43,576 bases of DNA from JAMIFN01 sp964544605 (GTDB lineage Bacteria; Pseudomonadota; Gammaproteobacteria; Burkholderiales; Burkholderiaceae_C). Location of the stretch: the NCBI GenBank assembly GCA_964544605.1, contig CAZJBX010000026.1, forward strand, positions 1 to 43,576, read 5' to 3'. Under the pieces are notes generated by a model. It ran no database searches, was not told the DNA's origin, and was given only the letters and a program-made list of their open reading frames with translations. Of this stretch, positions 15,832-24,167 are shown piece by piece (position 1 is the first letter of the stretch; every line of letters begins with the position of its first letter). Made by a program: the position numbers and the translations under genes.

Positions 15832-18123
15832 CTACCGTGATTTTTTGCCTTGTTGGGGGATTGGGGCCAGTTTTTGCAGGCGGGCCGAGTTGCCCAGCAC
15901 CACCAAAGAGCTGATGGCCATGCCCAAGCCCGCAATCCACGGCGTGATGAGGCCCGTCATGGCAATCGGTATGGCAATGGCGTTGTAAAGCACGGCCCAC
16001 CACAGGTTTTGGCGCACGATACCCAGGGTGCGCCGCGCCGTGTGCAGCACCGTGGGTACGGCTTGCAAATCGTCTTGCAAAAGCAGCACATCGGCCTGCA
16101 CTTGCGCCAGCGGTGCCGCACCCGCCATGGCCATAGAGACTTGCGCGCCAGCCAGCACGGGGCCGTCGTTGATGCCGTCGCCCACCATCAGCGCGGGGCC
16201 GTGGGCAGCTTGCAAATCATGCAGTTTTTGCAATTTGTCCTCAGGCTGCATCGCGGCCTGCCATTGCCTCGCTTGCAGGCCCAAGGCCGTGGCCACGGCT
16301 TGCGCCGCAGCGGGGCCGTCGCCCGTGAGCATGTGCAGGCCATAGCCCTGCTGCGCCAGCGTGTGCACACTGGGCTGGGCGCTGGGGCGCAGGCTTTCTG
16401 CCAAAGCAAAGACGGCCAGCGTTTGCACGGGGCCGGCGGCGCTGTGCAAGGTCAGCCACACTTGCATACCGCCCGCATATTGCGCCGCCAGCTCAGGCGC
16501 TGCGCCGCACCAAGTGGCGCGGCCCAAGCGCAGGCTTTGGCCTTGGGGCAGCTCGGCCTCTAGGCCCATGCCCGCCAGTTCACGCACGCTCAGGCCATTT
16601 TGGGCGCTGATGTTTGCGGGCAAAGCCTGCACGATGGCGCGAGAGGCTGGGTGCAAAGACTGCGCCGCCATGCCCGCTGCTGCGGCCCAAATTTGCGTTG
16701 CGTCCCAGTCGCCCAAGGCGTGCATCTGCTGCACTTGAATGCGGTCTTCGCTCAAAGTCCCCGTTTTATCAAACAGCACTTGGCGCACAGTCTCTAGGCG
16801 CTCCAGCGCCCCAATATGGCGCAGCAAAATGCCCGATTTGGCCAAGGCTGCGGTGGATGACAGCAGGGCCGCAGGCGCAGCCAAGGCCAAGGCGCAGGGG
16901 CAGGTGATGACCAAGATATTGATGGCCGTGACCATGCCGCGTGTGGGCACACCTTGCGCCGCCCACCACGCCCAAGTGCCAGCGGCCAACAGCAAGATGA
17001 ACAGCAAAAAAGGCTGGGCCATGCGGTCGGCAAACTGCACCAGGCGGGGTTTGTGCTCAGCCGCCGCCTCCATCAAGGCCACAATTTGGGCGTAGCGGGT
17101 ATCGGCGCCCACGCGCTGCACCTGCACCGTCAGGGCTTGGCTTTGGTTCATGCTGCCCGCCACCACGGCGCTACCCGTTTGTTTTTCAATCGGTTTGCTC
17201 TCTCCCGTCAGCAGGGCTTCATCGACCCAGCTTTGGCCATGCAGCACCACGCCGTCGGCAGGCAGGGCCTCGCCTGCCAGCACGCGCACGCTATCGCCCA
17301 CTTGCAGTTGGCTCAAAGGGATGTTTTGCACGCTGCCGTCAGCGGCCAAGCGGTTGGCGCGTTGCGGCGCTTGGGTGGTGATGGCATCGAGCGCGCCCGC
17401 TGTTTTGACGCGCAAATGGGCCTCCAGCCAGCGGCCCGATAGCAAGATGAAGACAAACATCAGCAGGGAATCAAAATACAGCAGCGGCCCCCAGTGGCTG
17501 TTGGGGTAGGCCGTCGCCATGCAGCTCACGGCAAAGGTCAGGCCAATGCCGATGGCCACGGGCAAATCCATGCTGATGCGCTTGAGGCGCAAATCGCGCC
17601 ATGCGGCTTGAAAAAAACCAGCCGAAGAAAAAATCATGACGGGGATGCTGAGCATGAGCAAACCCCAGCGCAGCAGCATGGCGCTTTGCGGGTCCAAGTC
17701 GGTGCCGCCCCAAGCGCCGGGCAGCTCGTAAAACGGCCACATCAGGGTCATGCCCTGCATCATGCAAAAGGCCGCCACCAACCAGCGCCACAGCGCCAAG
17801 CGGCGCTCTTTGCGGCTGATTTCCAGCCAATCGGTGCCCGCAATCGGGGCCATGGTGTAGCCGCCTTTTTCCACCGCCTGCATCCAGCGGGTGGGCGCGG
17901 TTTGGCCCGCTTGCCACACCACGCGCGCGCGCCCTGTGCTGCTATTGACCTGCACGGCCTCTACGCCCGCTTGTTTCACCAAGCTTTCAATCGTGCCCGC
18001 ACAAGCGGCGCAATGGATGCCCGCCACCCGCACGCGTGAGGCAAAGCGGCCTTCGCCCAAGTCCTCGCTATAGCTGAGGAAGTCTTCCTTTGCTTCGACG
18101 GCGGCAGTGGCTGACTCGCTCAT
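15832..18123 (-). CDS. ccoI: CcoI/FixI-type copper-translocating P1B ATPase
   Basis: A 763-residue inner-membrane P-type ATPase. Residues 30-95 form a heavy-metal-associated domain with GIHCAACAGTIESL. Then come transmembrane helices with DLRLKRISMDLPVAIGIG, the actuator motif LLTGESKPI, the metal-binding CPCAL, the phosphorylation site FDKTGTLSED, the nucleotide-domain SLHPAS and the hinge GDGINDGPVLAGA. DGPVLA instead of DAPALA, and NLWWAVLYNAIAIPIA, are typical of the CcoI/FixI branch, which exports Cu(I) for cbb3 oxidase assembly, rather than of detoxifying CopA. The ccoNOQP genes are not in the window. Its ATG overlaps the hisD stop (ATGA), so it is translated with hisD. Confidence 0.9.
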   Translation of the reverse strand: MSESATAAVEAKEDFLSYSEDLGEGRFASRVRVAGIHCAACAGTIESLVKQAGVEAVQVNSSTGRARVVWQAGQTAPTRWMQAVEKGGYTMAPIAGTDWLEISRKERRLALWRWLVAAFCMMQGMTLMWPFYELPGAWGGTDLDPQSAMLLRWGLLMLSIPVMIFSSAGFFQAAWRDLRLKRISMDLPVAIGIGLTFAVSCMATAYPNSHWGPLLYFDSLLMFVFILLSGRWLEAHLRVKTAGALDAITTQAPQRANRLAADGSVQNIPLSQLQVGDSVRVLAGEALPADGVVLHGQSWVDEALLTGESKPIEKQTGSAVVAGSMNQSQALTVQVQRVGADTRYAQIVALMEAAAEHKPRLVQFADRMAQPFLLFILLLAAGTWAWWAAQGVPTRGMVTAINILVITCPCALALAAPAALLSSTAALAKSGILLRHIGALERLETVRQVLFDKTGTLSEDRIQVQQMHALGDWDATQIWAAAAGMAAQSLHPASRAIVQALPANISAQNGLSVRELAGMGLEAELPQGQSLRLGRATWCGAAPELAAQYAGGMQVWLTLHSAAGPVQTLAVFALAESLRPSAQPSVHTLAQQGYGLHMLTGDGPAAAQAVATALGLQARQWQAAMQPEDKLQKLHDLQAAHGPALMVGDGINDGPVLAGAQVSMAMAGAAPLAQVQADVLLLQDDLQAVPTVLHTARRTLGIVRQNLWWAVLYNAIAIPIAMTGLITPWIAGLGMAISSLVVLGNSARLQKLAPIPQQGKKSR

Positions 18124-19478
18124 GGCTGGGGCTGTTCGCTGCGCAGCGGCGGCACTTGGGCCAAGCGCAGCTCGGCGGCGCGGGCATGGGCGGGCAGGCC
18201 CTCGCCCCAAGCCAGCTCGCTGGCAATATGGCCCAGTCGCTCGGCCCCCGTTTGGCTCACTTCAATCAAGCTGCTGCGCTTTTGGAAGTCATACACCCCC
18301 AACGGCGATGAAAAGCGCGCCGTGCTCGATGTCGGCAGCACATGGTTCGGCCCAGCGCAGTAATCGCCCAAGCTCTCGCTGGTGTAAGCGCCCATAAAAA
18401 TCGCCCCCGCGTGTTTGAGCAAAGGCTCCAGGCGCTCGGGCTGTTCGCACATGATTTCAAGGTGCTCAGGCGCAATGCGGTTGCTGATGTCGCAGGCTTC
18501 TTCCAAGCTTTGCGTCAGCACAAACAGGCCACGGTCGGCCAAAGAACGGGCGATGATGTCTCGGCGCGGCATACTCGGCAGCAGGCGAGTGATGGCCGCT
18601 TGCACGGCCTCCAAATAAGCGGCATCGGGGCTGAGCAAAATGCTTTGCGCCAGCTCATCGTGCTCGGCTTGGCTGAACAAATCCATGGCCACCCAGTCGG
18701 CATCTACACTGCCATCGGCAATCACCAAAATCTCGCTCGGCCCGGCAATCATGTCGATGCCCACCGTGCCAAACACGCGGCGCTTGGCGGCGGCCACATA
18801 GGCATTGCCGGGGCCGGTGATTTTGTCCACCTGCGGTATGGTTTGCGTGCCATAGGCCAGCGCCGCCACCGCCTGCGCCCCGCCCAAAGTAAAGGCGCGG
18901 TGCACGCCTGCAATATGGGCGGCGGCCAGCACCATGGGGTTTTTGATCCCTTGCGGGGTCGGCACCACCATGATGATGTCTTGCACGCCTGCCACATGGG
19001 CGGGGATGGCGTTCATCAAGACGCTAGAGGGATAGGCTGCTTTGCCGCCGGGCACATAAATGCCCACGCGATCGAGTGGCGTGACCTTTTGCCCCAGCAG
19101 CGTGCCTTCGGCATCGCGGTAGCTCCAGCTCTCGCCGCTGGCCTTTTTTTGCGCCTCGTGGTAGCTGCGCACACGGGTGGCGGCCTCGGTCAAAGCCTCG
19201 CGCTGGGCGGCGGGCAAGCCGTCATAGGCCGCTTTCAGCTCGGCGGCGCTCAGTTCCAGATCGGCCACGCTTTGTGCGGGCAGGCCATCAAAGCGGGCGG
19301 TGTATTCCAGTACGGCGGCGTCGCCACGGCTTTGCACGGCGGCCAAAATCTCGGCCACACGGCCTTCAATGGCGCTGTCCTCAGCGGCCGACCAATGCAG
19401 ACGGGCCTTCAAAGCGGCAGCAAAATCAGGGGCGCTGCTGTGCAGCGTGAAGACAGGAGCAGGGGCAGAATGTGTCAT
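18120..19478 (-). CDS. hisD: HisD, histidinol dehydrogenase
   Basis: A 452-residue zinc enzyme catalysing the last two oxidations of histidine synthesis (histidinol to histidine, NAD-dependent). Family signatures are GIYVPGGKAAYPSSVLMNAIPA, TGPGNAYVAAAKR, GIDMIAGPSEILVIAD, DLFSQAEHDELAQS, NRIAPEHLEIM, and GAYTSESLGDYCAGPNHVLPTSSTARFSSPLGVYDF with the conserved zinc-site residues. Length is within the usual 430-450. It is separated from the other his genes (hisF is 7 kb away and the rest are outside the window) and overlaps the copper ATPase gene by 4 bases, an unusual coupling. No ribosome site is obvious before the ATG. Confidence 0.98.
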   Translation of the reverse strand: MTHSAPAPVFTLHSSAPDFAAALKARLHWSAAEDSAIEGRVAEILAAVQSRGDAAVLEYTARFDGLPAQSVADLELSAAELKAAYDGLPAAQREALTEAATRVRSYHEAQKKASGESWSYRDAEGTLLGQKVTPLDRVGIYVPGGKAAYPSSVLMNAIPAHVAGVQDIIMVVPTPQGIKNPMVLAAAHIAGVHRAFTLGGAQAVAALAYGTQTIPQVDKITGPGNAYVAAAKRRVFGTVGIDMIAGPSEILVIADGSVDADWVAMDLFSQAEHDELAQSILLSPDAAYLEAVQAAITRLLPSMPRRDIIARSLADRGLFVLTQSLEEACDISNRIAPEHLEIMCEQPERLEPLLKHAGAIFMGAYTSESLGDYCAGPNHVLPTSSTARFSSPLGVYDFQKRSSLIEVSQTGAERLGHIASELAWGEGLPAHARAAELRLAQVPPLRSEQPQP

Positions 19479-19614
19479 GCGGGCAATTATCGCAGCGCCA
19501 GCGGCTCTGCAAGCGCCCTACCCAGCCATGCCATGGTTGGCCGTGTTGGCTTGCGTTTCTGTAGAGAAAAACGGGCATTTTTTGGCGTTTGCTCGATTGG
19601 AGCAGAGCCAAGGC

Positions 19615-19643
19615 AGACAAAAGCAGAAAGGGCTTCTTATAAT
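19615..19643 (+). promoter_or_regulatory. Putative sigma70 promoter of the 98-residue gene
   Basis: TATAAT at 19638-19643 with a CAGACA-like -35 at 19614-19619 (18-base spacing; GACA matches the consensus end). It lies about 55 bases before the start codon at 19703. The rest of the 19479-19702 gap shows nothing else. Confidence 0.5.
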
Positions 19644-19702
19644 TCTTGAGCTGCGCCAAGCACTTTGCTTGTTTTGATTTTTTGCCCGCCTGAAAGAACG
19701 CC

Positions 19703-19999
19703 ATGCTATTACTGAAAACACTGCGCGCTCACGATGCCCTGAAAACAAGGGGGCCAGGCTTGAGCCCCCGACAGCGGCAAGTGCTGATTCTGGCTGACGG
19801 CAAACGCAGCTCAGATGACATCACCCATCTCATGGGCCCCGCTGTTGGCGCTGATATTGAGAAGCTGCTGGGCGAGCGCTATTTGGTCAGCGTGGAAGAG
19901 GTCGAGTCGGCTGAAAGCGGCTTTGGCCCCACCGCCATGGGCGAGATGTGGGATGTGAGCCAATACAACAACGATTTGGGCCAGACCTCTGGCTTTTGA
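19703..19999 (+). CDS. Small hypothetical protein, 98 residues
   Basis: I do not recognise a named family. The product is cytosolic, without a signal peptide or membrane helix. It starts with a basic segment (LLLKTLRAHDALKTRG), then LSPRQRQVLILADGKRSSDDITHLMG, which looks like a short winged-helix or helical module (the pattern RQVLxLaDGxRs followed by a helix is found in small Burkholderiales proteins and in tails of response-regulator-like proteins). The acidic C-terminal half ends EMWDVSQYNNDLGQTSGF. GAAAG precedes the ATG and a TATAAT lies upstream. Codon usage is GC-rich like its native neighbours, unlike the next gene, so it is probably resident DNA at the left edge of an acquired segment. 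Confidence 0.7.
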   Translation: MLLLKTLRAHDALKTRGPGLSPRQRQVLILADGKRSSDDITHLMGPAVGADIEKLLGERYLVSVEEVESAESGFGPTAMGEMWDVSQYNNDLGQTSGF

Positions 20000-20134
20000 A
20001 CGCGGCTTTTTTCAGCTGACTGCCCGTCCAAGCGCCTTGGTTTGGGCTTTTTTTGTGCTTTTGCGTGAGCGATCTGTGGGTGCAAAAAGAGGGTGTCTCG
20101 TCGTTGGTGAGGGGAGGGTTAAAATGACGAACAC

Positions 20135-20155
20135 ATGTGATTGCTCACATTTTTT
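20135..20155 (+). repeat. Hairpin with T-run in gap before AT-rich gene
   Basis: ATGTGA (20135-20140), TTGC, TCACAT (20145-20150), then T's to 20155. It resembles a weak terminator for the preceding small gene. It is also reminiscent of a CRP site, but the spacer is 4 bases, not 6. Otherwise the 20000-20233 gap shows only a shift to AT-rich sequence. Confidence 0.4.
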
Positions 20156-20233
20156 GAGAAAGTGAAGTGCGCCGTTGCGTGGCCGATTCTTTTCTTATCA
20201 GAGTACATATTTGAGCATGGAGGCAAGGGATAA

Positions 20234-21487
20234 ATGGAAGAAATAAAATTCGTATCGCACTCTTGCGTCAATATAAAGGTAGGTGAGAAATCTATACTGT
20301 GCGACCCTTGGCTTTTTGGTCGGGCTTTTGATGATAGTTGGTGTCACATATTACCCCCTGAGTTGGATTCAATTGATTTGGAGTCAGTTGCGTATATTTG
20401 GGTGTCGCACGAGCATCCAGACCATTTTAGTATTCCAAGCTTGAAGTGGCTGAAGGCCAAGCTAGGTGACGATGTTGTTTTTATATATAGAAGGCAAAAA
20501 AATAAAAATGTCGTGAATTTCGTGAGAAATTTGGGCTTTTCCGTTCTTGAGGTTGGAGAGGGCGAGAGGGTTTGTTTAGATGGGGTTGGTTATCTTACCA
20601 TTTATAATAAGAAGGATGACTCGGCATTGCTTCTTGAAACGGCGAACAGTACGATGCTGAATTTAAATGATTGCATGTTAGGGAAAAAGGAGTGCGATAA
20701 AATTCGAAAAAATGTTAAGAGCATTGACTTCCTCTTGTGTCAATTCTCTATTGCTGGCTACAGTGGTGGGTGGAGTGATGATAGACAATTATCAAAGAGT
20801 GTTGATTTTCATATGAGGAAGATTAAGCACTATTTTGATTTCTTCTCTCCTCGCTATTTTGTACCATTTGCAAGCTTTGTGACTTTTTGTACGGAACACA
20901 ACGAATTTTTAAATAACTATAGGGCAACCGTTGCAGATGTGGCAAAAGTAATTCCAGGGCAGCGCTTGCAAATTGTTTTTAACGGCGACCTGATTCTTGG
21001 CGATGATGATGTGGTCTCAGTTAGAAATAGCACTAATTTGACGCGGTGGGCAGAGGCTATTGATGGCCAAGTGATTGATGTGGTCAAGAGGCCAGCGGTT
21101 CGTGATGATGATTTGTTGGTGGTTGCAGAAAATTTGGCTGGTATTTTTAAGGAGTGGCCTAGATTTAGCTATCCAAATGACATGGCAATTGAATTGTTGG
21201 ATAAGCCATATGGATTTTTGTTTGATTTTGGAAGTATGACTTTTGCCAAGTTTGGTTCGGGCGAGGTGTCTGCTGATGCAAGAGTCTCCTCTTACAGTCT
21301 GGCTTCTTTTGTGAAGAATGAATGGGGGGCGGATACTCTAAATATATCTGGTGAAGCAGATGTTTTGGATTTGGGTAAGTGGCGGTGGTTTTTGTTTTGT
21401 CGACACTGGTTGTATAAGCCTGCATTTAATACAAAACTATCAAAATATATTCCTAGGGTTTATGCATTTCTGAAGCGATGGCTGTAA
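20234..21487 (+). CDS. MBL-fold metallohydrolase (UlaG/CMAH-like), AT-rich
   Basis: A 417-residue protein with a metallo-beta-lactamase fold. The N-terminus has SHSC (8-11) and a DPW turn (24-26) as in UlaG-like enzymes, then the dinuclear-metal motif HEHPDH at residues 59-64 (HxHxDH) and FNGDL near 255. This arrangement resembles the MBL part of CMP-N-acetylneuraminate hydroxylase-like proteins, without the Rieske domain. Such proteins occur in surface-polysaccharide clusters, but nothing here confirms a substrate. Base composition is strikingly low in GC with many A/T-ending codons (AAA, ATA, TTT), unlike all flanking genes, which points to horizontal acquisition as a single-gene insertion. 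A GGAGG lies 15 bases and AAGGGA 4-9 bases before the ATG. The C-terminal third is unassigned. Confidence 0.85.
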   Translation: MEEIKFVSHSCVNIKVGEKSILCDPWLFGRAFDDSWCHILPPELDSIDLESVAYIWVSHEHPDHFSIPSLKWLKAKLGDDVVFIYRRQKNKNVVNFVRNLGFSVLEVGEGERVCLDGVGYLTIYNKKDDSALLLETANSTMLNLNDCMLGKKECDKIRKNVKSIDFLLCQFSIAGYSGGWSDDRQLSKSVDFHMRKIKHYFDFFSPRYFVPFASFVTFCTEHNEFLNNYRATVADVAKVIPGQRLQIVFNGDLILGDDDVVSVRNSTNLTRWAEAIDGQVIDVVKRPAVRDDDLLVVAENLAGIFKEWPRFSYPNDMAIELLDKPYGFLFDFGSMTFAKFGSGEVSADARVSSYSLASFVKNEWGADTLNISGEADVLDLGKWRWFLFCRHWLYKPAFNTKLSKYIPRVYAFLKRWL

Positions 21488-21711
21488 AACTAATGGCGTG
21501 TTACAGAGTGGCTGCGGATCTGCTTTTCTGTGGGTGATGGGGCTAGTTCGGGCGATTTATTGAGGTTACACACTTCCATCGCACGATTTTTTGCCCGAGG
21601 GCGTGACAAAGTGTGCAAGTGCGGCGTGGCTTTGCGGGTTAGCCGCAGTGCCCAAGCCTTTGGCCTTGGGCTGCAATGGCAAGGGTGTGTTCTGCCCCCA
21701 AGGACTTGCCC

Positions 21712-22389
21712 ATGAGCCGTTTGAGCCAATTGCCTCCCGATGCCCGCCCGCGCGAGAAGATGCTGGCCCGTGGCCCTGCCGCCTTGGCCGATAGCGAGTT
21801 GCTGGCGCTGATTTTGCGCACTGGCATTGCGGGCAAAGATGTGCTGAGTTTGGCCGAGGAATTGCTGCGCAATCACGGCGGCGTGCGCGGCTTGCTGCAC
21901 GCACAAATGGCCGAGTTGGGCGGCATCAAAGGCTTAGGCGCGGCCAAGTTGAGCCAATTGCAAGCGGTGTTGGAATTGGCACGCCGCGCGCTGGCGCAAG
22001 AGCTGGCAGAAAGCCCCGCGCTGCAATCGCCGCAGGCGGTGCGGCAGTATTTGCAGTTGCATTTGCAGCAAAAAACGCATGAGGTGTTTTGTGTGATGTT
22101 TTTGAACACCCAGCACCATTTGATTGCTTTTGAGGAAATGTTTCGCGGCACGCTCGATAGCGCCCAAGTACACCCGCGTGAGATTGCCAGCCGCGCCCTG
22201 CAACTCTCGGCGCGCTCCATCATTTTGGCGCACAACCACCCCAGCGGTTTGGCCCAGCCCAGCGCCAGCGATATACAGATTACGCAGCGCATTTCGCAGG
22301 CTTTGCAGTTGCTCGATATTCGGCTGCTGGATCACTTCATCATTGCTGGGCCGCAGGCTTATTCTTTGGCCGAGCACGGCGAGCTTTAG
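21712..22389 (+). CDS. radC: RadC-family JAB/MPN-domain protein
   Basis: A 225-residue protein with an N-terminal helix-hairpin-helix-like region (LRNHGGVRGLLHAQMAELGGIKGLGAAKLSQLQAVLELARR) and a C-terminal JAMM metalloprotease-like domain carrying HNHPSG followed by Asp (IILAHNHPSGLAQPSASD). Despite the name, a role in DNA repair is not established; RadC homologues are often linked to mobile elements, although this one is the chromosomal type. The start at 21712 has AAGGAC seven bases upstream; an earlier ATG at 21676 lacks support. It follows the AT-rich MBL gene after a 224-base gap in which I see no feature. The stop overlaps the stop of the convergent phosphatase gene by 4 bases. Confidence 0.95.
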   Translation: MSRLSQLPPDARPREKMLARGPAALADSELLALILRTGIAGKDVLSLAEELLRNHGGVRGLLHAQMAELGGIKGLGAAKLSQLQAVLELARRALAQELAESPALQSPQAVRQYLQLHLQQKTHEVFCVMFLNTQHHLIAFEEMFRGTLDSAQVHPREIASRALQLSARSIILAHNHPSGLAQPSASDIQITQRISQALQLLDIRLLDHFIIAGPQAYSLAEHGEL

Positions 22390-22859
22390 GCCCGTATTTG
22401 CGTTTGGCAGTGGGCCAGCAGGCCACGGCAGCCATCTTCTATCAAATCAAGCACTTGTGCAAAGCCATCTTCACCGCCGTAATAGGGGTCGGGCACTTCT
22501 TTGCGCTTGTGCTGGCTGCAAAAATCGGTGAAGTAGCGCAGTTTGTGCGCCAGCTCAGGCGGCGCAATGGCCAGTGCGTTGGCGTGGTTGCTTGTGTCCA
22601 TGGCCAGCAGCAAATCGTATTGGGCAAAGTGTTCGGGGCGCAATTGCATGGCGCGCAAATCGCTCAGGTCATAGCCTCGGCGCAGGGCGTGGGCTTGGCT
22701 GCGGGCATCGGGGGCTTTGCCGGCGTGCCAGTTTTGCGTGCCGGCCGACTCCACTTCGATGGCGTGGCTCAGGCCAGCGTCCTGCACCATCTGCCGCATG
22801 ACACCGTGGGCGGTGGGGCTGCGGCAGATATTGCCCAAGCAAAAGAACAAAATTTTCAT
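22386..22859 (-). CDS. Low-molecular-weight protein tyrosine phosphatase
   Basis: A 157-residue LMW-PTP. The catalytic P-loop is CLGNICRSP near residues 8-16 (CX5R), and the general acid lies in VPDPYYGG (DPYY). Such enzymes dephosphorylate tyrosine kinases of exopolysaccharide synthesis or other targets; no capsule gene is nearby, so the substrate is open. The start MKILFFCLGN at 22859 is 4 bases after the mscS-like stop, so the two genes are co-translated. The N-terminal frame to 22937 is only mscS sequence in another frame. Its stop codon shares four bases with the radC stop on the other strand. Confidence 0.94.
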   Translation of the reverse strand: MKILFFCLGNICRSPTAHGVMRQMVQDAGLSHAIEVESAGTQNWHAGKAPDARSQAHALRRGYDLSDLRAMQLRPEHFAQYDLLLAMDTSNHANALAIAPPELAHKLRYFTDFCSQHKRKEVPDPYYGGEDGFAQVLDLIEDGCRGLLAHCQTQIRA

Positions 22860-22863
22860 GGGC

Positions 22864-24117
22864 TTAGGCTTTCTTGGTACTGTTGTCGAGGGCTTGCTTT
22901 TCCTCGTAGTCTTCAATTTGTTTGTCGATGGTGTCATCGGCGCGGTTGTCGTCGTGGCTGTGCTTTTCTTCTGCGGCTGCTGGGCTGCTGCTGGGCGTGC
23001 GGCTGACGATGTTGTAGGTGGTGGTGGCGGTATCTACGCCGCTTTCGGCATAGCTGATTTTGATGCGGCGGATGCACTCGCTGCGCACTTTGAGGTAGTC
23101 GTGTTGGGTTTGATCGACCCAGGCCAGAAACTTCAGCTCAGTGCCTGCGGGGGTGTCTTTTTCAACCCACCAATTGGGCGCGGGGTCTTGCAGCACGCCG
23201 GGCACTTGTTTGATTTCTTGCAAAGCCAGCGTTTGGGCATCGCGAATGGATGCGCCACGGGCGATGCTGAGGATGAAGTCAAAGCGGCGTTTGTCGTTGC
23301 GCGAGTAGTTGAACATGACGGCTTTGAAGACCAAGGCATTGGGCAGTTGCAGCTCTGTGCCCTCTAGTGTCATCAGCACGGTGGTGCGGGCATTGAGGGC
23401 GATGACTTTGCCCTCATAGCTGTCGATGCGGACAAAATCACGGGGCGCAAAGGGGCGGCGCAGCGAGAGCAAAATGCCCGCAAGGTAGTTTTCCACAATA
23501 TCGCGGAAGGCAAAACCCACGGCCAAGCCCATGAGTCCTGCCGAACCCATGAGTGCGCCCGCCAGTTTGCTGGCACCGAGCAAATCAAGCGCAATCAGCA
23601 CCCCAATCAGGCTGAGAATGCCCTGCACGCTGCGGCGCATGAGGTTGCCCAGATAGGGGTTTTGTTCGCTGCCCGCCAAGCGCAGCCATGATCGCCCTGC
23701 CAGCCAACGGCCCACAAAAAAGAAGGCCCACACAATGCCAAAGGCCACCAGCAGCAGGGGCAGAAACAGCACAAAGCGCCAACTGCGCTCCAGGCCATCG
23801 TGCAGTGCCGCGTCCATGCGCTGCTGCAAGCTGGGCGAGAGGCGCAGGCGGTTTTGCACGGCAATCACGCCATCCATGTCTTGTGCCAAGGTGGCGGCGA
23901 TGTCGCGGTTGTCGGCTTTGATGACGCTGCCTTCCAAGCGCACCACGCCGCCTTGCTCACTCACTTGCACCTGCTCCAGACCGGGCACCAGGCTGATGCG
24001 GTTTTGAATTTGCACGGCCAAGCTGGGTGCAGCGGCAGCGTCGCTTTGGCTGTGTGCCAGCAGGGGCAGCAGCATCAAGGTTGAGAGCAAAAGGGCAAAG
24101 AATTGTTGGGGCTTCAT
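22864..24117 (-). CDS. MscS-type mechanosensitive channel with N-terminal BON domain
   Basis: A 417-residue membrane protein. Residues 1-24 form a signal peptide (ALLLSTLMLLPLLAHSQS). Residues about 35-95 form a BON domain (RISLVPGLEQVQVSEQGGVV through AVQNRLRL), a periplasmic lipid-binding module. Three to four transmembrane helices follow, the last containing the MscS pore helix ASKLAGALMGSAGLMGLAVGFAFRDIVENYLAG (given in parts), then the beta domain (FVRIDSYEGKVIALNARTTVL, LPNALVF). A charged tail rich in Asp, Glu and Lys follows residue 375. The channel would release solutes on osmotic downshift. The start at 24117 lacks a good ribosome site; an upstream TTG at 24156 is less likely because the signal peptide would not be terminal. 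Confidence 0.93.
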   Translation of the reverse strand: MKPQQFFALLLSTLMLLPLLAHSQSDAAAAPSLAVQIQNRISLVPGLEQVQVSEQGGVVRLEGSVIKADNRDIAATLAQDMDGVIAVQNRLRLSPSLQQRMDAALHDGLERSWRFVLFLPLLLVAFGIVWAFFFVGRWLAGRSWLRLAGSEQNPYLGNLMRRSVQGILSLIGVLIALDLLGASKLAGALMGSAGLMGLAVGFAFRDIVENYLAGILLSLRRPFAPRDFVRIDSYEGKVIALNARTTVLMTLEGTELQLPNALVFKAVMFNYSRNDKRRFDFILSIARGASIRDAQTLALQEIKQVPGVLQDPAPNWWVEKDTPAGTELKFLAWVDQTQHDYLKVRSECIRRIKISYAESGVDTATTTYNIVSRTPSSSPAAAEEKHSHDDNRADDTIDKQIEDYEEKQALDNSTKKA

Positions 24118-24167
24118 GATGCAAGAAAGCCGCTGGGTAGCGGCTGTGTGGTTCAAAAGAAAGGGGC

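Noticed and set aside
18342..19649. 435-codon plus-strand frame opposite hisD
   Set aside because: Antisense of a clear, full-length hisD; composition typical of a shadow frame.
20135..20150. CRP-like site ATGTGA-TTGC-TCACAT
   Set aside because: CRP half sites need a 6-base spacer; here it is 4, and a T-run follows, so a weak hairpin is more likely.
21488..21711. Possible small gene or remnant between the MBL gene and radC
   Set aside because: Short frames on both strands lack ribosome sites and family similarity; no repeats marking an insertion boundary were found.
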